Shown: positions 54,504 through 63,171, counted from the stretch's first letter. The stretch is DNA of 64,000 nucleotides from a virus (IMGVR_UViG_3300047369_000529:1-64000); one strand, 5' to 3'. Numbers and translations: made by a program. Notes: generated by a model not told the origin, from the letters alone.

Positions 54504-56351
54504 ATGATTAGAAATTATAATGATGCTCCAAGTCCGGAGTATAACGAAAAGGGAAAAGAAAGAAATTGCGGAGAATCAGAAGGATGGAAGCTAGGAATAG
54601 ATTTTCCAGTATGGGCAAACACAGAAGTATATGTTAAAACTGTATCTAAAGGTTATCTTTTAGAAGGAGAAACTCCAAAGGACGCATATTGGAGAGTTTC
54701 AACAACAGTGGCACATAGGTTAGGAAAACCAGAATTAGCAAGTAAATTTTTCGACTATATGTGGAAAGGATGGTTAAATCTTGCAACTCCAGTTTTTTCA
54801 AACACAGGTTCAGAAAGAGGTCTTCCAATTTCATGTTTCGGGATAGACGTTGCTGATTCAATTCACGATATAGGTTCAAAGAATTTAGAATTAATGTTAC
54901 TTGCTAAACATGGAGGTGGTGTTGGCATCGGAGTAAATCAAATAAGACCGGCAGGGGCAACTATTACAGGAAACGGAACCTCAGACGGAGTAGTTCCATT
55001 TATAAAAATTTACGATTCTACTATTTTAGCAACTAATCAAGGTTCAGTAAGAAGAGGTGCAGCATCAGTTAATATAGATATAGAACATGATGATTTTTGG
55101 GAATGGTTAGAGGTTAGAGAACCTAAGGGTGACGTAAACAGACAATGTTTAAACGTACATCAGTGTATTGTAGTATCTGATGGGTTTATGCAAAAGATCG
55201 AGGCTGGAGATAAAGAAGCTCGTAAAAGATGGGCCGCTGTGATTAGAAAAAGAAGAGCAACGGGAGAACCTTATATAATGTTTAAGGGTAATATCAATAG
55301 AATGAATCCCGATGCATATAAACAAAATGGTTTAAAGGTTTATATGACTAACATCTGTTCTGAGATTACTTTACACACTGATGAAAATCATTCATTCGTA
55401 TGTTGCCTATCTTCTGTGAATCTTAAGAAATACGATGAGTGGAAAGATACTGATTTAATTTATACAGCAACATACTTTTTAGATGGAGTACTTCAAGAAT
55501 TTATTCACAGGGCAAAATACATGAGAGGGTTTGAAAATGCAGTTAGATCCGCAGAAAAGGGAAGAGCATTAGGCCTTGGAGTCTTAGGATGGCATACATA
55601 TTTACAAGATAGAAATATTCCATTTGACTCATTATCTGCACAATTTGAAACTAGAAAAATATTTTCACAAATTAAAGTAGAAAGTGAAAGAGCAAGTAGA
55701 GATTTAGCTACAGAATTTGGAGAACCGCTATGGTGTGTAGGAACTGGAATGAGAAACACTCACCTAAGAGCAATCGCCCCTACAGTTTCTAATTCTAAAT
55801 TAGCAGGCAACGTTTCTCCAGGTATAGAGCCATGGGCCGCAAATGTATTTACTGAACAAACAGCAAAGGGAACTTTTATTAGAAAGAATCCTGCACTTGA
55901 AGACATGCTAACTAAGATTAAACAAAATAAGAAAAGTGTATGGGATAAAATATTAGAAGATGGAGGTTCTGTTCAAGGAGTTGATATATTAGATGAATAT
56001 TGGGTAAAAGAAGGAAGTAACGATGCTCCAATCAGACAGACTGCCTATGACAAATTAACTGATCATGAAAAAGATCTTTATATTTCAGTTAAAGATGTGT
56101 TTAGAACATTTAAGGAAATTAATCAGATGGAATTAGTAAAACAGGCGGGAGTTAGACAGCAATATGTAGATCAAGCAGTTTCTTTAAACTTGGCATTTCC
56201 TACTCAAGCAGAACCTAAGTATATTAACCAGGTTCATTTAGAAGCTTACAAACAGGGAATAAAAACACTCTATTATATGAGAACTGAATCAGTATTAAGA
56301 GGAGATATTGCGCAGCGAGCGATGGATGATTGTTTAGCATGTGACGGATAA
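54504..56351 (+). CDS. nrdA: Ribonucleotide reductase class I large subunit, without ATP cone
   Basis: The 615-residue product reduces ribonucleoside diphosphates with NrdB. The catalytic residues are present: Cys in GLPISCFG, Asn-Ile-Cys-Ser-Glu (NICSEI), Cys-Cys in FVCCLSSVNL, and the C-terminal CLACDG pair that shuttles electrons. T4 and E. coli NrdA are over 750 residues; here the N-terminal ATP-cone domain, which controls overall activity by dATP, is missing, so inhibition by dATP is probably lost. It starts MIRNYNDAPSPEYN after an A/T-rich leader and is followed by a hairpin-rich terminator. Confidence 0.93.
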   Translation: MIRNYNDAPSPEYNEKGKERNCGESEGWKLGIDFPVWANTEVYVKTVSKGYLLEGETPKDAYWRVSTTVAHRLGKPELASKFFDYMWKGWLNLATPVFSNTGSERGLPISCFGIDVADSIHDIGSKNLELMLLAKHGGGVGIGVNQIRPAGATITGNGTSDGVVPFIKIYDSTILATNQGSVRRGAASVNIDIEHDDFWEWLEVREPKGDVNRQCLNVHQCIVVSDGFMQKIEAGDKEARKRWAAVIRKRRATGEPYIMFKGNINRMNPDAYKQNGLKVYMTNICSEITLHTDENHSFVCCLSSVNLKKYDEWKDTDLIYTATYFLDGVLQEFIHRAKYMRGFENAVRSAEKGRALGLGVLGWHTYLQDRNIPFDSLSAQFETRKIFSQIKVESERASRDLATEFGEPLWCVGTGMRNTHLRAIAPTVSNSKLAGNVSPGIEPWAANVFTEQTAKGTFIRKNPALEDMLTKIKQNKKSVWDKILEDGGSVQGVDILDEYWVKEGSNDAPIRQTAYDKLTDHEKDLYISVKDVFRTFKEINQMELVKQAGVRQQYVDQAVSLNLAFPTQAEPKYINQVHLEAYKQGIKTLYYMRTESVLRGDIAQRAMDDCLACDG

Positions 56352-56355
56352 AGGT

Positions 56356-56396
56356 GTGGTTTGAAGACCACGTCTTAGGGCCGAGATAGTTCTCGG
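56356..56396 (+). other. Two hairpins preceding the nrdA terminator
   Basis: GTGGT/ACCAC (56356-56371, loop TTGAAG) and CCGAG/CTCGG (56381-56396, loop ATAGTT) are small perfect hairpins just after the nrdA stop. With the terminator at 56403 they make three stems in a row. They may protect the 3' end of the nrd mRNA, or be the remnant of a structured element at this junction. Confidence 0.45.
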
Positions 56397-56402
56397 ATTT
56401 TA

Positions 56403-56439
56403 GAAGCCAGGAGTTCGCTACTTCCTGGCTTCGTTTTTT
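56403..56439 (+). terminator. Rho-independent terminator after nrdA
   Basis: A perfect 10-bp stem, GAAGCCAGGA/TCCTGGCTTC, encloses GTTCGCTACT and is followed by G and six T residues. It is the strongest terminator in the window by stem length and G+C content. Confidence 0.9.
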
Positions 56440-56443
56440 ACTG

Positions 56444-56472
56444 AAACAATTTATGATTTTTGTGTAGAATAA
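56444..56472 (+). promoter_or_regulatory. Candidate phage promoter upstream of the clamp gene
   Basis: AAACAA (56444) with GTAGAATAA (56464) at N14 spacing matches the repeated motif. It lies directly after the terminator and 24 nt before the clamp ATG, so it would restart transcription of the clamp, polymerase C-terminal and later genes. Confidence 0.55.
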
Positions 56473-56496
56473 TAAACAAATAAAAATTATACATTC

Positions 56497-57252
56497 ATGA
56501 AAATTTCAATCAGTAAGGTCGATTCAAACAACTTCATCGGCTTCGTAAATAGACTTAAAGTAATTGATTCTTTTGTCTATTTTAAATTAAAGGATGGCGT
56601 AGTACAAGCATCAGCTTACTTGCCACAAAGAGATGCAGTTAAGCATCACAGAATGCCAATTGCCCAAGTATTTCAATTAGAAGACGATGCTATTAAAACA
56701 GAAAAAGAATTAAAGATAGCATTCTTTGACGCTTCCAAAATTACAGATGCATTTAAGCAGTTTGACTATGACGCAATTTCTGCAGAAATAGAATTTGTAG
56801 AAAACGAAGAAGATTGTGTAGCAACTACATTTAAAATCTTTAATGACGAATTAGAAATCACATTAGCATGTTCTGAGCCATCATTAGGATATAAAGACCT
56901 TACGGATTCTCAAATTCAAGGCATTTTTAACACTGAAGCGTCTACTTTCAAGTTTGACTTAGACTATACTTCACTTGCCAAAGTGAGAAACTTATTCTCA
57001 TTAGATAAAGAAGAAACATTCTCAATCAATGCAAATGGAAATGGAGTTAAATTATTAGGTAAAACTTATAATATGCTAGTAACACCTGATTATGATGGTG
57101 ATTCAGGAACTAATGTAACTCTTTTCAAAAAATACCTAAATCTTTTAGATAAAGAAGATTATACGGCGCATGTCTTAGACAATAGAGTTGTTCTAAGATC
57201 TAATGACTCTGAAACCCTATTAACTATTGCAACTTGTCAAACTGCGGAGTAA
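56497..57252 (+). CDS. 45: Sliding clamp gp45-like
   Basis: The 251-residue product begins KISISKVDSNNFIGFVNRLK and is made of alternating strands and helices with two similar halves, ending ESLLTIATC-type strands (NDSETLLTIATCQTAE), as in DNA clamps. T4 gp45 is 228 residues and trimeric. Identity is not obvious by eye; the call depends on fold-like pattern, size and position directly before the polymerase C-terminal fragment (3-nt gap). The clamp would tether the split polymerase and, as in T4, support late transcription. Confidence 0.65.
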   Translation: MKISISKVDSNNFIGFVNRLKVIDSFVYFKLKDGVVQASAYLPQRDAVKHHRMPIAQVFQLEDDAIKTEKELKIAFFDASKITDAFKQFDYDAISAEIEFVENEEDCVATTFKIFNDELEITLACSEPSLGYKDLTDSQIQGIFNTEASTFKFDLDYTSLAKVRNLFSLDKEETFSINANGNGVKLLGKTYNMLVTPDYDGDSGTNVTLFKKYLNLLDKEDYTAHVLDNRVVLRSNDSETLLTIATCQTAE

Positions 57253-57255
57253 TAG

Positions 57256-58452
57256 ATGGATATAAACACACTGATTAACAAGCCCGAAGATGACCTTACT
57301 AGGGATGAAATGCAAATCTTGGCGGACCATTATCAAACAATGTCCGCCAAGTATACTGCATACGAGCAAGCTGTAAAAGTAACGCTTAACTCTATCTATG
57401 GCGCATTTGGTAATAAGTGGTTCCACTTCTTCAATATTGATATTGCTGAATCAATTACACTTCAAGGTCAAAATGCAATCTTATATTCTGAAAAGATTTT
57501 AAATAAGTATTTTCAAGAGTTTTGGCCGAAAGATAGTAAGGTTCATGAACACTTTAGCATTTCTATTAAAAATAAACTTGTAAGACCTTCTGTAGTTTAT
57601 ATCGATACAGATTCATGTTACGTGCAGTTTGAAGAAATGTACGAATCTATTGAATGGTACGGTGAACAGATGCCTATTGATAAATTCATCATGGAACTAT
57701 ATAATTTTAGACTTAAAGATTATATTACAGGTGCCATGAAAAAATACGCAGAAGCCACGAACACAGATAACTTCTTGTTTTTCGAATTAGAAACTATAGC
57801 GTATTCTGGAATTTGGTTAGCTAAGAAAAAGTATTTACAGGATATTGCATGGGAAGATAAATTAGAAATAGATGACAGATACCCTTCTCTTAAGAAAATT
57901 AAGACAATCGGATTTGATACTATTCAGTCTTCCACTCCTACACTTGCGAGAAAGCATTTAACCGAAGCTCTCAAATTAATTCTTTCTGAGAAACCAACCG
58001 CTGACATGTTAAGTAGATTAGTTTCTTTTTTGAAAACTGCAAAGAAAGAGTTTAAAATGGCTAACGTTGACGAAATATCTTTTAATAAAAGAACAAATAA
58101 CATTGAAAAATATATCGTAGACGACACCATAGAATTTCAATATGGATTAAAATGTCCTCCAAATGTTAAAGCAGCAGGATTTTATAATTTCTTAATGAAT
58201 CAGAATCCTAAGTATAAGAACAAGTATAAAATGATAGGTAATGGTGAAAAACTAAAACTATATCATTGTAACCATAATGTATGTGAAATGTATGCATATC
58301 AGCCGGGTGCTCATCCGTATGAGATTGCTCCACAAGTAGATTATGAAACTCAATTTGAAAAATCTGTAATAGATCCGATTAATAGAGTTTTAACTTCAGT
58401 GGGTCTTCAAAGACTAAATAGAAACTTAATTTACTCTACGTCATTATTCTAA
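57256..58452 (+). CDS. 43: DNA polymerase family B, C-terminal fragment (motifs B and C, thumb)
   Basis: The 398-residue product starts just before the second fingers helix and carries motif B, KVTLNSIYG (41-49), and motif C, YIDTDSCY (Asp117/Asp119). LAKKKYLQD suits the KKRY motif, followed by the thumb. It ends NRNLIYSTSLF, a clamp-binding type tail as in T4 gp43. About 30 N-terminal residues (DINTLINKPEDDLTRDEMQI) would connect to the N-terminal fragment at 51950-53347. Together they make some 860 residues, near T4 gp43 (898), so almost nothing is lost at the break. No intein motifs are present at either end. Confidence 0.92.
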   Translation: MDINTLINKPEDDLTRDEMQILADHYQTMSAKYTAYEQAVKVTLNSIYGAFGNKWFHFFNIDIAESITLQGQNAILYSEKILNKYFQEFWPKDSKVHEHFSISIKNKLVRPSVVYIDTDSCYVQFEEMYESIEWYGEQMPIDKFIMELYNFRLKDYITGAMKKYAEATNTDNFLFFELETIAYSGIWLAKKKYLQDIAWEDKLEIDDRYPSLKKIKTIGFDTIQSSTPTLARKHLTEALKLILSEKPTADMLSRLVSFLKTAKKEFKMANVDEISFNKRTNNIEKYIVDDTIEFQYGLKCPPNVKAAGFYNFLMNQNPKYKNKYKMIGNGEKLKLYHCNHNVCEMYAYQPGAHPYEIAPQVDYETQFEKSVIDPINRVLTSVGLQRLNRNLIYSTSLF

Positions 58453-58463
58453 AAATAAACAAA

Positions 58464-58649
58464 ATGAATTTTAAAAGTAAAATAATAGAATTAGTAAAAA
58501 CAAACCCCAATAATTACGAACTAGGGGATAAGATTAGAAAACTAATTTGGCCGGAAGTTATCAAAGAACTTGAAGCAGATAAAAAAGATAAAAATCAAAT
58601 TAGTATATTTGACGAAATAAAAGAAAGAGAAAATGCTAGATCCAACTAA
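58464..58649 (+). CDS. Small charged protein of unknown function
   Basis: The 61-residue product starts MNFKSKIIELVKTNPNNYE and ends EIKERENARSN; it is helical and Lys/Glu-rich. Its last 17 nt overlap the next gene. No family recognised. The position between polymerase and UvsX suggests a replication accessory role. Confidence 0.6.
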   Translation: MNFKSKIIELVKTNPNNYELGDKIRKLIWPEVIKELEADKKDKNQISIFDEIKERENARSN

Positions 58650-58821
58650 ACTTAATGAAGAACAACAAGCCTTTGTTGTAAAATATAAAGTTATTTACGA
58701 TAAGTTAATTTCTCTACAAGATAAAATGGATTCTTTAAAGAAAGAATCCGATGTTCTAATAAAAGAACTCGAAACATTAAGAAAACAAGAAAAAAAATTA
58801 TTCAAAGATGGCAAAAAATAA
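58633..58821 (+). CDS. Small coiled-coil protein
   Basis: The 62-residue product is a nearly continuous coiled coil (VIYDKLISLQDKMDSLKKES and VLIKELETLRKQEKKLF). It overlaps both neighbours (17 nt and 14 nt), implying tight coupling with uvsX. Function unknown; it may be an adapter for the replisome or recombinase. Confidence 0.6.
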   Translation: MLDPTKLNEEQQAFVVKYKVIYDKLISLQDKMDSLKKESDVLIKELETLRKQEKKLFKDGKK

Positions 58822-59917
58822 AGATTTTACATTTGACGATTTAAATAGCGAATTAGCTAATATAAATCCTTTAGGTTCTATTATGGAAAGTTCCAACTTT
58901 TCAGAAGTAACAGATTGGATTCACACAGGAAACTACCACTTAAACGCATGCGTATCAGGTTCATTGTTTAAGGGATGGCCCAATAATAGATCATCTTCTA
59001 TTGCAGGTCCTTCAGGAACTGGTAAAACCTTTTTAATGCTAAACACTGTAAGAGAAGCTATTGATAAAGGTTATAGCGTAATTTACTATGACTCAGAAGC
59101 AGCAGTTGATAAAGAGCAAATGGAAAAGTTCGGAATTGATACTTCTAAGGTAAATTATCAACCAACTAACACTGTTCAAGATTTTAGAACTTCTGTAACT
59201 ACGATTACTAAGAAAATGCAAGAAGCTAAAAGAGCCGGTGGAGAAGTTCCTAAGGTAATGATTATTTTAGATTCAGCCGGTAACCTAGCAACTGCGAAAG
59301 AAATAGCAGATGCAGCGAGCGGTTCTGATAAATCAGATATGACTAGATCTAAGGTTTTAAAATCTATCTTTAGAATTATAATGACCCCATTAGCAGATCT
59401 TAAAATACCTTTCTTATTTACAAACCACACATACCAATCTCAATCCTTTATTCCAATGCAAATCGCAGGAGGTGGAACAGGACCACAGTATGCAGCATCA
59501 ATTGTATTGATGTTAAATAAGGCGCAATTAAAAGACGGAGCAGAAAAGGTAGGTATCATAGTTACTGCTAAGCCAGATAAAAATAGATTTGCAAAACCAC
59601 ATCCTATTAAGTTTCACTTAAACTTTACAGAAGGTATGAATCCTTATGTTGGATTAGAACAATACGCAACATGGGATATATGTGGAATCACAAGAGGAAA
59701 TATCGTAAAAGGAGAAAAGATTCCAAAGGCAACGGCAAGAACATGGATATGTAAACACCTAGACCATACAGTTGCAAACAAAGATTTCTTTTCAGATCTA
59801 GTATTTACGCAAGAAGTCTTAGAGCAAATTGAAGCTCACATTCAACCAATATTTAACTACAATACTGAGATTTCTCAAATCGATGTTGAAGAAATGTTAG
59901 AAGACAGTGAAGCATAA
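58808..59917 (+). CDS. uvsX: RecA-like recombinase UvsX
   Basis: The 369-residue product forms filaments on ssDNA for strand exchange and recombination-dependent replication. Walker A is GPSGTGKT (67-74), Walker B ends at Asp155 (KVMIILDSAGN), and AGGGTGPQYAASIVLML is the L2-type segment before the core ends. T4 UvsX has 391 residues. Partners UvsY (30370), gp32 (28145) and UvsW (30823) are in the window. Its stop overlaps the next gene by 1 nt. Confidence 0.92.
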   Translation: MAKNKDFTFDDLNSELANINPLGSIMESSNFSEVTDWIHTGNYHLNACVSGSLFKGWPNNRSSSIAGPSGTGKTFLMLNTVREAIDKGYSVIYYDSEAAVDKEQMEKFGIDTSKVNYQPTNTVQDFRTSVTTITKKMQEAKRAGGEVPKVMIILDSAGNLATAKEIADAASGSDKSDMTRSKVLKSIFRIIMTPLADLKIPFLFTNHTYQSQSFIPMQIAGGGTGPQYAASIVLMLNKAQLKDGAEKVGIIVTAKPDKNRFAKPHPIKFHLNFTEGMNPYVGLEQYATWDICGITRGNIVKGEKIPKATARTWICKHLDHTVANKDFFSDLVFTQEVLEQIEAHIQPIFNYNTEISQIDVEEMLEDSEA

Positions 59918-60228
59918 TGGAGTTAAATATAAACAAGATAGATGAGGATAAGTTGCCTATAAAATATGTATTAGGTATTCAAGAAGAGCTCGAATCTTTT
60001 CCAGATGCATTTGACATATTACATATATTTATTACAAGGGCGGTAAGGCAACCTGATAGACAAAAGGCAAGTTTTACTAAACATGCTCTTAAAAAATATT
60101 TTGCAAAAGGAAAAGACGAGAATATAGAAAAAGGATTAGAAGAAGCAATAGGAATGGGTCTTATAGAACAGACCAATGAAAACGAAGGAAAGGAAGCATA
60201 TAAAATAAAAATAAATCCTTTCCTATAA
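59917..60228 (+). CDS. Small protein of unknown function, possible helicase accessory
   Basis: The 103-residue product is helical with a short C-terminal strand pair (GLEEAIGMGLIEQTNENEGK then AYKIKINPFL), a pattern like a winged helix. It starts on the last base of uvsX and precedes the gp41 helicase gene. In T4 the helicase loader gp59 is larger (217 residues), so any loader role is only a positional guess. Confidence 0.55.
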   Translation: MELNINKIDEDKLPIKYVLGIQEELESFPDAFDILHIFITRAVRQPDRQKASFTKHALKKYFAKGKDENIEKGLEEAIGMGLIEQTNENEGKEAYKIKINPFL

Positions 60229-60246
60229 TGATTATCCAAATCAAAA

Positions 60247-60275
60247 AAACAAAAAAAGAATTAACAGTAGAATAA
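60247..60275 (+). promoter_or_regulatory. Candidate phage promoter upstream of gp41
   Basis: AAACAA (60247) with GTAGAATAA (60267) at N14 spacing matches the repeated motif. It lies 16 nt before the gp41 ATG in a 63-nt A-rich gap. Because the gap is A-rich, the AAACAA half is less informative here. Confidence 0.5.
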
Positions 60276-60291
60276 CTATAAAAAAACAAAT

Positions 60292-61605
60292 ATGAAGTTT
60301 GGACCCGATTTTGAAAAAATATTCTTTAAGTTATCTCTACAAAAACCTAAATATTTAGGCAATATTAAGAGAGGATTTTATACCTCTGAAGATATAGACT
60401 TAATTCATTTTTTAACCACTAAATTCTACGATAAGTTTCACGAAACTCCAACTAATGAGCAAATGAAACTACTTATCAAAAATGATAAGATAGCTGGAAA
60501 AGTAGAAGAATCAATAGTAGATATAGTATATGACGTAGACCTAGATCAATATGATGAAGAATGGTTAACTTCTACTGCAGAAGCATGGATAAAATGGCGT
60601 AATTTTGATAACACTCTTATCGATACAATAGAGTATATCAAAACTACCGAAGTAACACCGGATAATGCAGACTCGATCATCTCTAAGGTTAAAACTTTAA
60701 TTAATGATAGAAACTCAATCGTATTTAATTCTGATCTTGGATTAGACTTCTTTAAACCCGAAGACCACTCTTTTGAAGATGCTGAAAAGGTTTCCACAGG
60801 ATATAATTTTTTAGATAGAGCCCTTAACGGAGGATACGATAAAGATGGATCTTTAGTAGTTTATGTAGGTGAACAGAACATCGGTAAATCGATTTATCTT
60901 GCAAATGATGCAGCAAACTTTGTTAAGATGGGAACTAACACTGCAGTTATAACAGCGGAAATGTCAGCTCCTAAATTTATGAAAAGAATAGGTTCTAATT
61001 TATTAGGAATTGATATATCTGATTACGAAGAAAAATCTAAGAACGCAGATTTAATTAAAAGAAAGTTAGAAACAGTAGGAGACGGATTTACCCCACCTGG
61101 TCAATTATTTGTTAAACAATTTCCAACTTCACAGGCGACGGTCCCAGATATTGAAGCCTATTTAAAACAAATTGAAGAAGAAAGAAAAATAAAATTAGGA
61201 GCAGTTGTTATTGACTACATCAACATTCTTTCTAATTTTAGAAATCCTAATTCTGAAAATACCTATTTAAAGATCAAGCAGATAGCAGAAGATCTTAGAG
61301 CAATGGGCGTAAGAAACGGTTGGTTAATCGTAACGGCTACTCAAATTACAAGAAACGGATATAACTCTAGTGATATCACAATGACAGACGTTGCAGAATC
61401 AGCTGGTCTTTCACATACAGCAGATATCATGTTAGGTATTATTCAAGATGATATCATGAGAGCTAGCTACGAGTATTGGCTCAAAATACTCAAAATAAGA
61501 GACGGTGAAGGTAGAGGTTCTAAATGTAAATTAGGCATTAACTATAATTACATGAGGCTTACTGAAACTGACGAAGTTACTAATTCTAATATACACAGTT
61601 TATAA
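60292..61605 (+). CDS. 41: Replicative helicase gp41-like (DnaB superfamily)
   Basis: The 437-residue product is the replicative helicase that works with primase gp61. The N-terminal helical domain ends near residue 145. The RecA-like core has Walker A GEQNIGKS (193-200), ITAEMSAPKFMKR (H1a, Glu), Walker B at Asp308 (VVIDYIN), TATQITRNG (H3, Gln) and KILKIRDGEGRGSKC (arginine finger region). T4 gp41 has 475 residues. The next gene starts 1 nt after it. Confidence 0.92.
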   Translation: MKFGPDFEKIFFKLSLQKPKYLGNIKRGFYTSEDIDLIHFLTTKFYDKFHETPTNEQMKLLIKNDKIAGKVEESIVDIVYDVDLDQYDEEWLTSTAEAWIKWRNFDNTLIDTIEYIKTTEVTPDNADSIISKVKTLINDRNSIVFNSDLGLDFFKPEDHSFEDAEKVSTGYNFLDRALNGGYDKDGSLVVYVGEQNIGKSIYLANDAANFVKMGTNTAVITAEMSAPKFMKRIGSNLLGIDISDYEEKSKNADLIKRKLETVGDGFTPPGQLFVKQFPTSQATVPDIEAYLKQIEEERKIKLGAVVIDYINILSNFRNPNSENTYLKIKQIAEDLRAMGVRNGWLIVTATQITRNGYNSSDITMTDVAESAGLSHTADIMLGIIQDDIMRASYEYWLKILKIRDGEGRGSKCKLGINYNYMRLTETDEVTNSNIHSL

Positions 61606-61606
61606 T

Positions 61607-62053
61607 ATGAGAACAAAAAGAGATAAAATATTTGACAATACTTTCGAAGATGGTGGTGACTTTGAGTTAAACGGATCGATTTCATTTAATCTTAATCCAC
61701 AGTACACTGATAATAGGGATGAAGAAGAAAAAATAGAAAGCGAGCAAATTAGAAATAAAATTCACGAACTAATTACTAATTCTAGATTTAAAAAATTTAA
61801 TGAAATAGATGAATTTCAACAAATAACTAAATTAAGAAAATTAGATATTAATGAAGTTTACGGGTTTATGTATGATGAGCTACACGACAGATATTCTATA
61901 ATTGATCTTTTTTCAGAATTATGTGACTACTTTAACATTAATCCAACCAAATTCTATTCTTCATTAAGTAACAAATATAAAGAAGACCTCATTCAAGAAC
62001 TTGATAAAAAGACTAACGTCCTACAAAGAAAGAATATAAATAAACTTTTTTAA
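61607..62053 (+). CDS. Protein of unknown function between helicase and gp47
   Basis: The 148-residue product starts MRTKRDKIFDNTFEDGGDFE and becomes helical after residue 40 (IRNKIHELITNSRFKKFNEI). LFSELCDYFNINPTKFYSSL resembles part of a helical binding domain. It ends NINKLF. No family is recognised. The operon position suggests a replication or recombination accessory, or a transcription factor of T4 middle/late type. Confidence 0.55.
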   Translation: MRTKRDKIFDNTFEDGGDFELNGSISFNLNPQYTDNRDEEEKIESEQIRNKIHELITNSRFKKFNEIDEFQQITKLRKLDINEVYGFMYDELHDRYSIIDLFSELCDYFNINPTKFYSSLSNKYKEDLIQELDKKTNVLQRKNINKLF

Positions 62054-62055
62054 TT

Positions 62056-63171
62056 ATGATTGAGCCTAAGGTATTAGAGAAACCAGTAAATAGAATCTGG
62101 ATTCTCGGAGACATGCACCTTGGAGTTCGTTCTAATTCTCTTGAATGGTTAGAAATTCAAAAGGATTTTTACGAAAACCAATTTATTCCAACTTTAAAAA
62201 GAGATGTTAAACCCGGGGATATTTTAGTTCAGGTTGGAGATGCATTCGATAATAGACAAAGTATAAATCTAAGAGTTCTTCACTATGCAGTAGATCTTTT
62301 CGAAAGATTAGGTGAAATTTTACCCGTTCATGTTATATGCGGTAATCATGATATATGGGCTAAAAAATCAAATGAAGTAAGTTCTATTGATTCTTTAAAA
62401 TGGATTCCAAACGTAGCAGTATATAAAGAACCCAAGGAATTTAATTGGGGTGGAAAGAAAGTTTTATTAATGCCGTGGAGAAGAGATTCTGCACATGAGG
62501 CAGAAACCCTAGCGCAGTTCCCTAATTCTCAAATTGTATTTTGCCATTCAGAGGTTTCGGGAGTTTCTTTAAATTCTAAAGTAAAAAATCACCACGGAAC
62601 AGATACAGTTTCATATAAGAATTATGATGCCGTTTATTCTGGACATATTCATTATAGACAAACTAAAGGAAAATTAAGATTAGTAGGAACACCGTATGAA
62701 TTAACACGCTCTGATTCTGGCAATACAAAGGGATTTGATATGGTTGATCTAGGAACAATGGAAGAGACTTTCTATGAGAATACTATATCACCAAAGTTTG
62801 TAAAATACTATCTCACAGGTCTTTACAATGTTCCTCTAGGTGAATTTAAAGATAAGATTAGAAATAACTTCGTAGATTTATACGTTCCTTCTAACATTGC
62901 AACTACAAGTGCACTTTCTAGATTAATAAACAAAATACAAAAAATAGGTAGAAAAATAGAACCTAACATATATGAGCAAGATTCTTTCTTAGATAAAGAT
63001 TTGTATGATATGGATGAAATAGAAGATCTCTATAAAAATTACAATATCTTGCACCTATGTAACACATACGTTGATGGTTTACCACATGATGACGAAACAA
63101 GAGAAAGAGTCAAAGAAAGTTTAAAGAACCTACACGATAAGTGTGCATATAATTATGACAACGAAGTATGA
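62056..63171 (+). CDS. 47: Recombination nuclease subunit gp47 (Mre11/SbcD-like)
   Basis: The 371-residue product is the nuclease subunit of the gp46-gp47 complex that resects DNA ends. The phosphoesterase motifs appear in order: GDMHLG (Asp19, His21), GDAFDN (61-66), GNHD (96-99), FCHSEV and SGHIHYRQ. T4 gp47 is 339 residues. Its stop overlaps the gp46 start (ATGA), as expected for subunits made together. Confidence 0.93.
   Translation: MIEPKVLEKPVNRIWILGDMHLGVRSNSLEWLEIQKDFYENQFIPTLKRDVKPGDILVQVGDAFDNRQSINLRVLHYAVDLFERLGEILPVHVICGNHDIWAKKSNEVSSIDSLKWIPNVAVYKEPKEFNWGGKKVLLMPWRRDSAHEAETLAQFPNSQIVFCHSEVSGVSLNSKVKNHHGTDTVSYKNYDAVYSGHIHYRQTKGKLRLVGTPYELTRSDSGNTKGFDMVDLGTMEETFYENTISPKFVKYYLTGLYNVPLGEFKDKIRNNFVDLYVPSNIATTSALSRLINKIQKIGRKIEPNIYEQDSFLDKDLYDMDEIEDLYKNYNILHLCNTYVDGLPHDDETRERVKESLKNLHDKCAYNYDNEV

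Noticed and set aside
56352-56496. A tRNA or other structured RNA gene in the hairpin-rich gap after nrdA
   Set aside because: Three hairpins occur but there is no cloverleaf with acceptor and T-loop sequences, and the last stem has a U-tract typical of a terminator.
53341-57255. Group I intron or homing endonuclease as cause of the split polymerase
   Set aside because: No GIY-YIG, HNH or LAGLIDADG gene is present between the halves and no intron core sequences were recognised; the genes between are nrdB, nrdA and the clamp.
53281-57420. Split intein joining the two polymerase halves
   Set aside because: Neither end shows intein blocks: no Cys-opened Hint segment after the N-terminal part, no His-Asn end before motif B. 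The extra residues at the break are too few.
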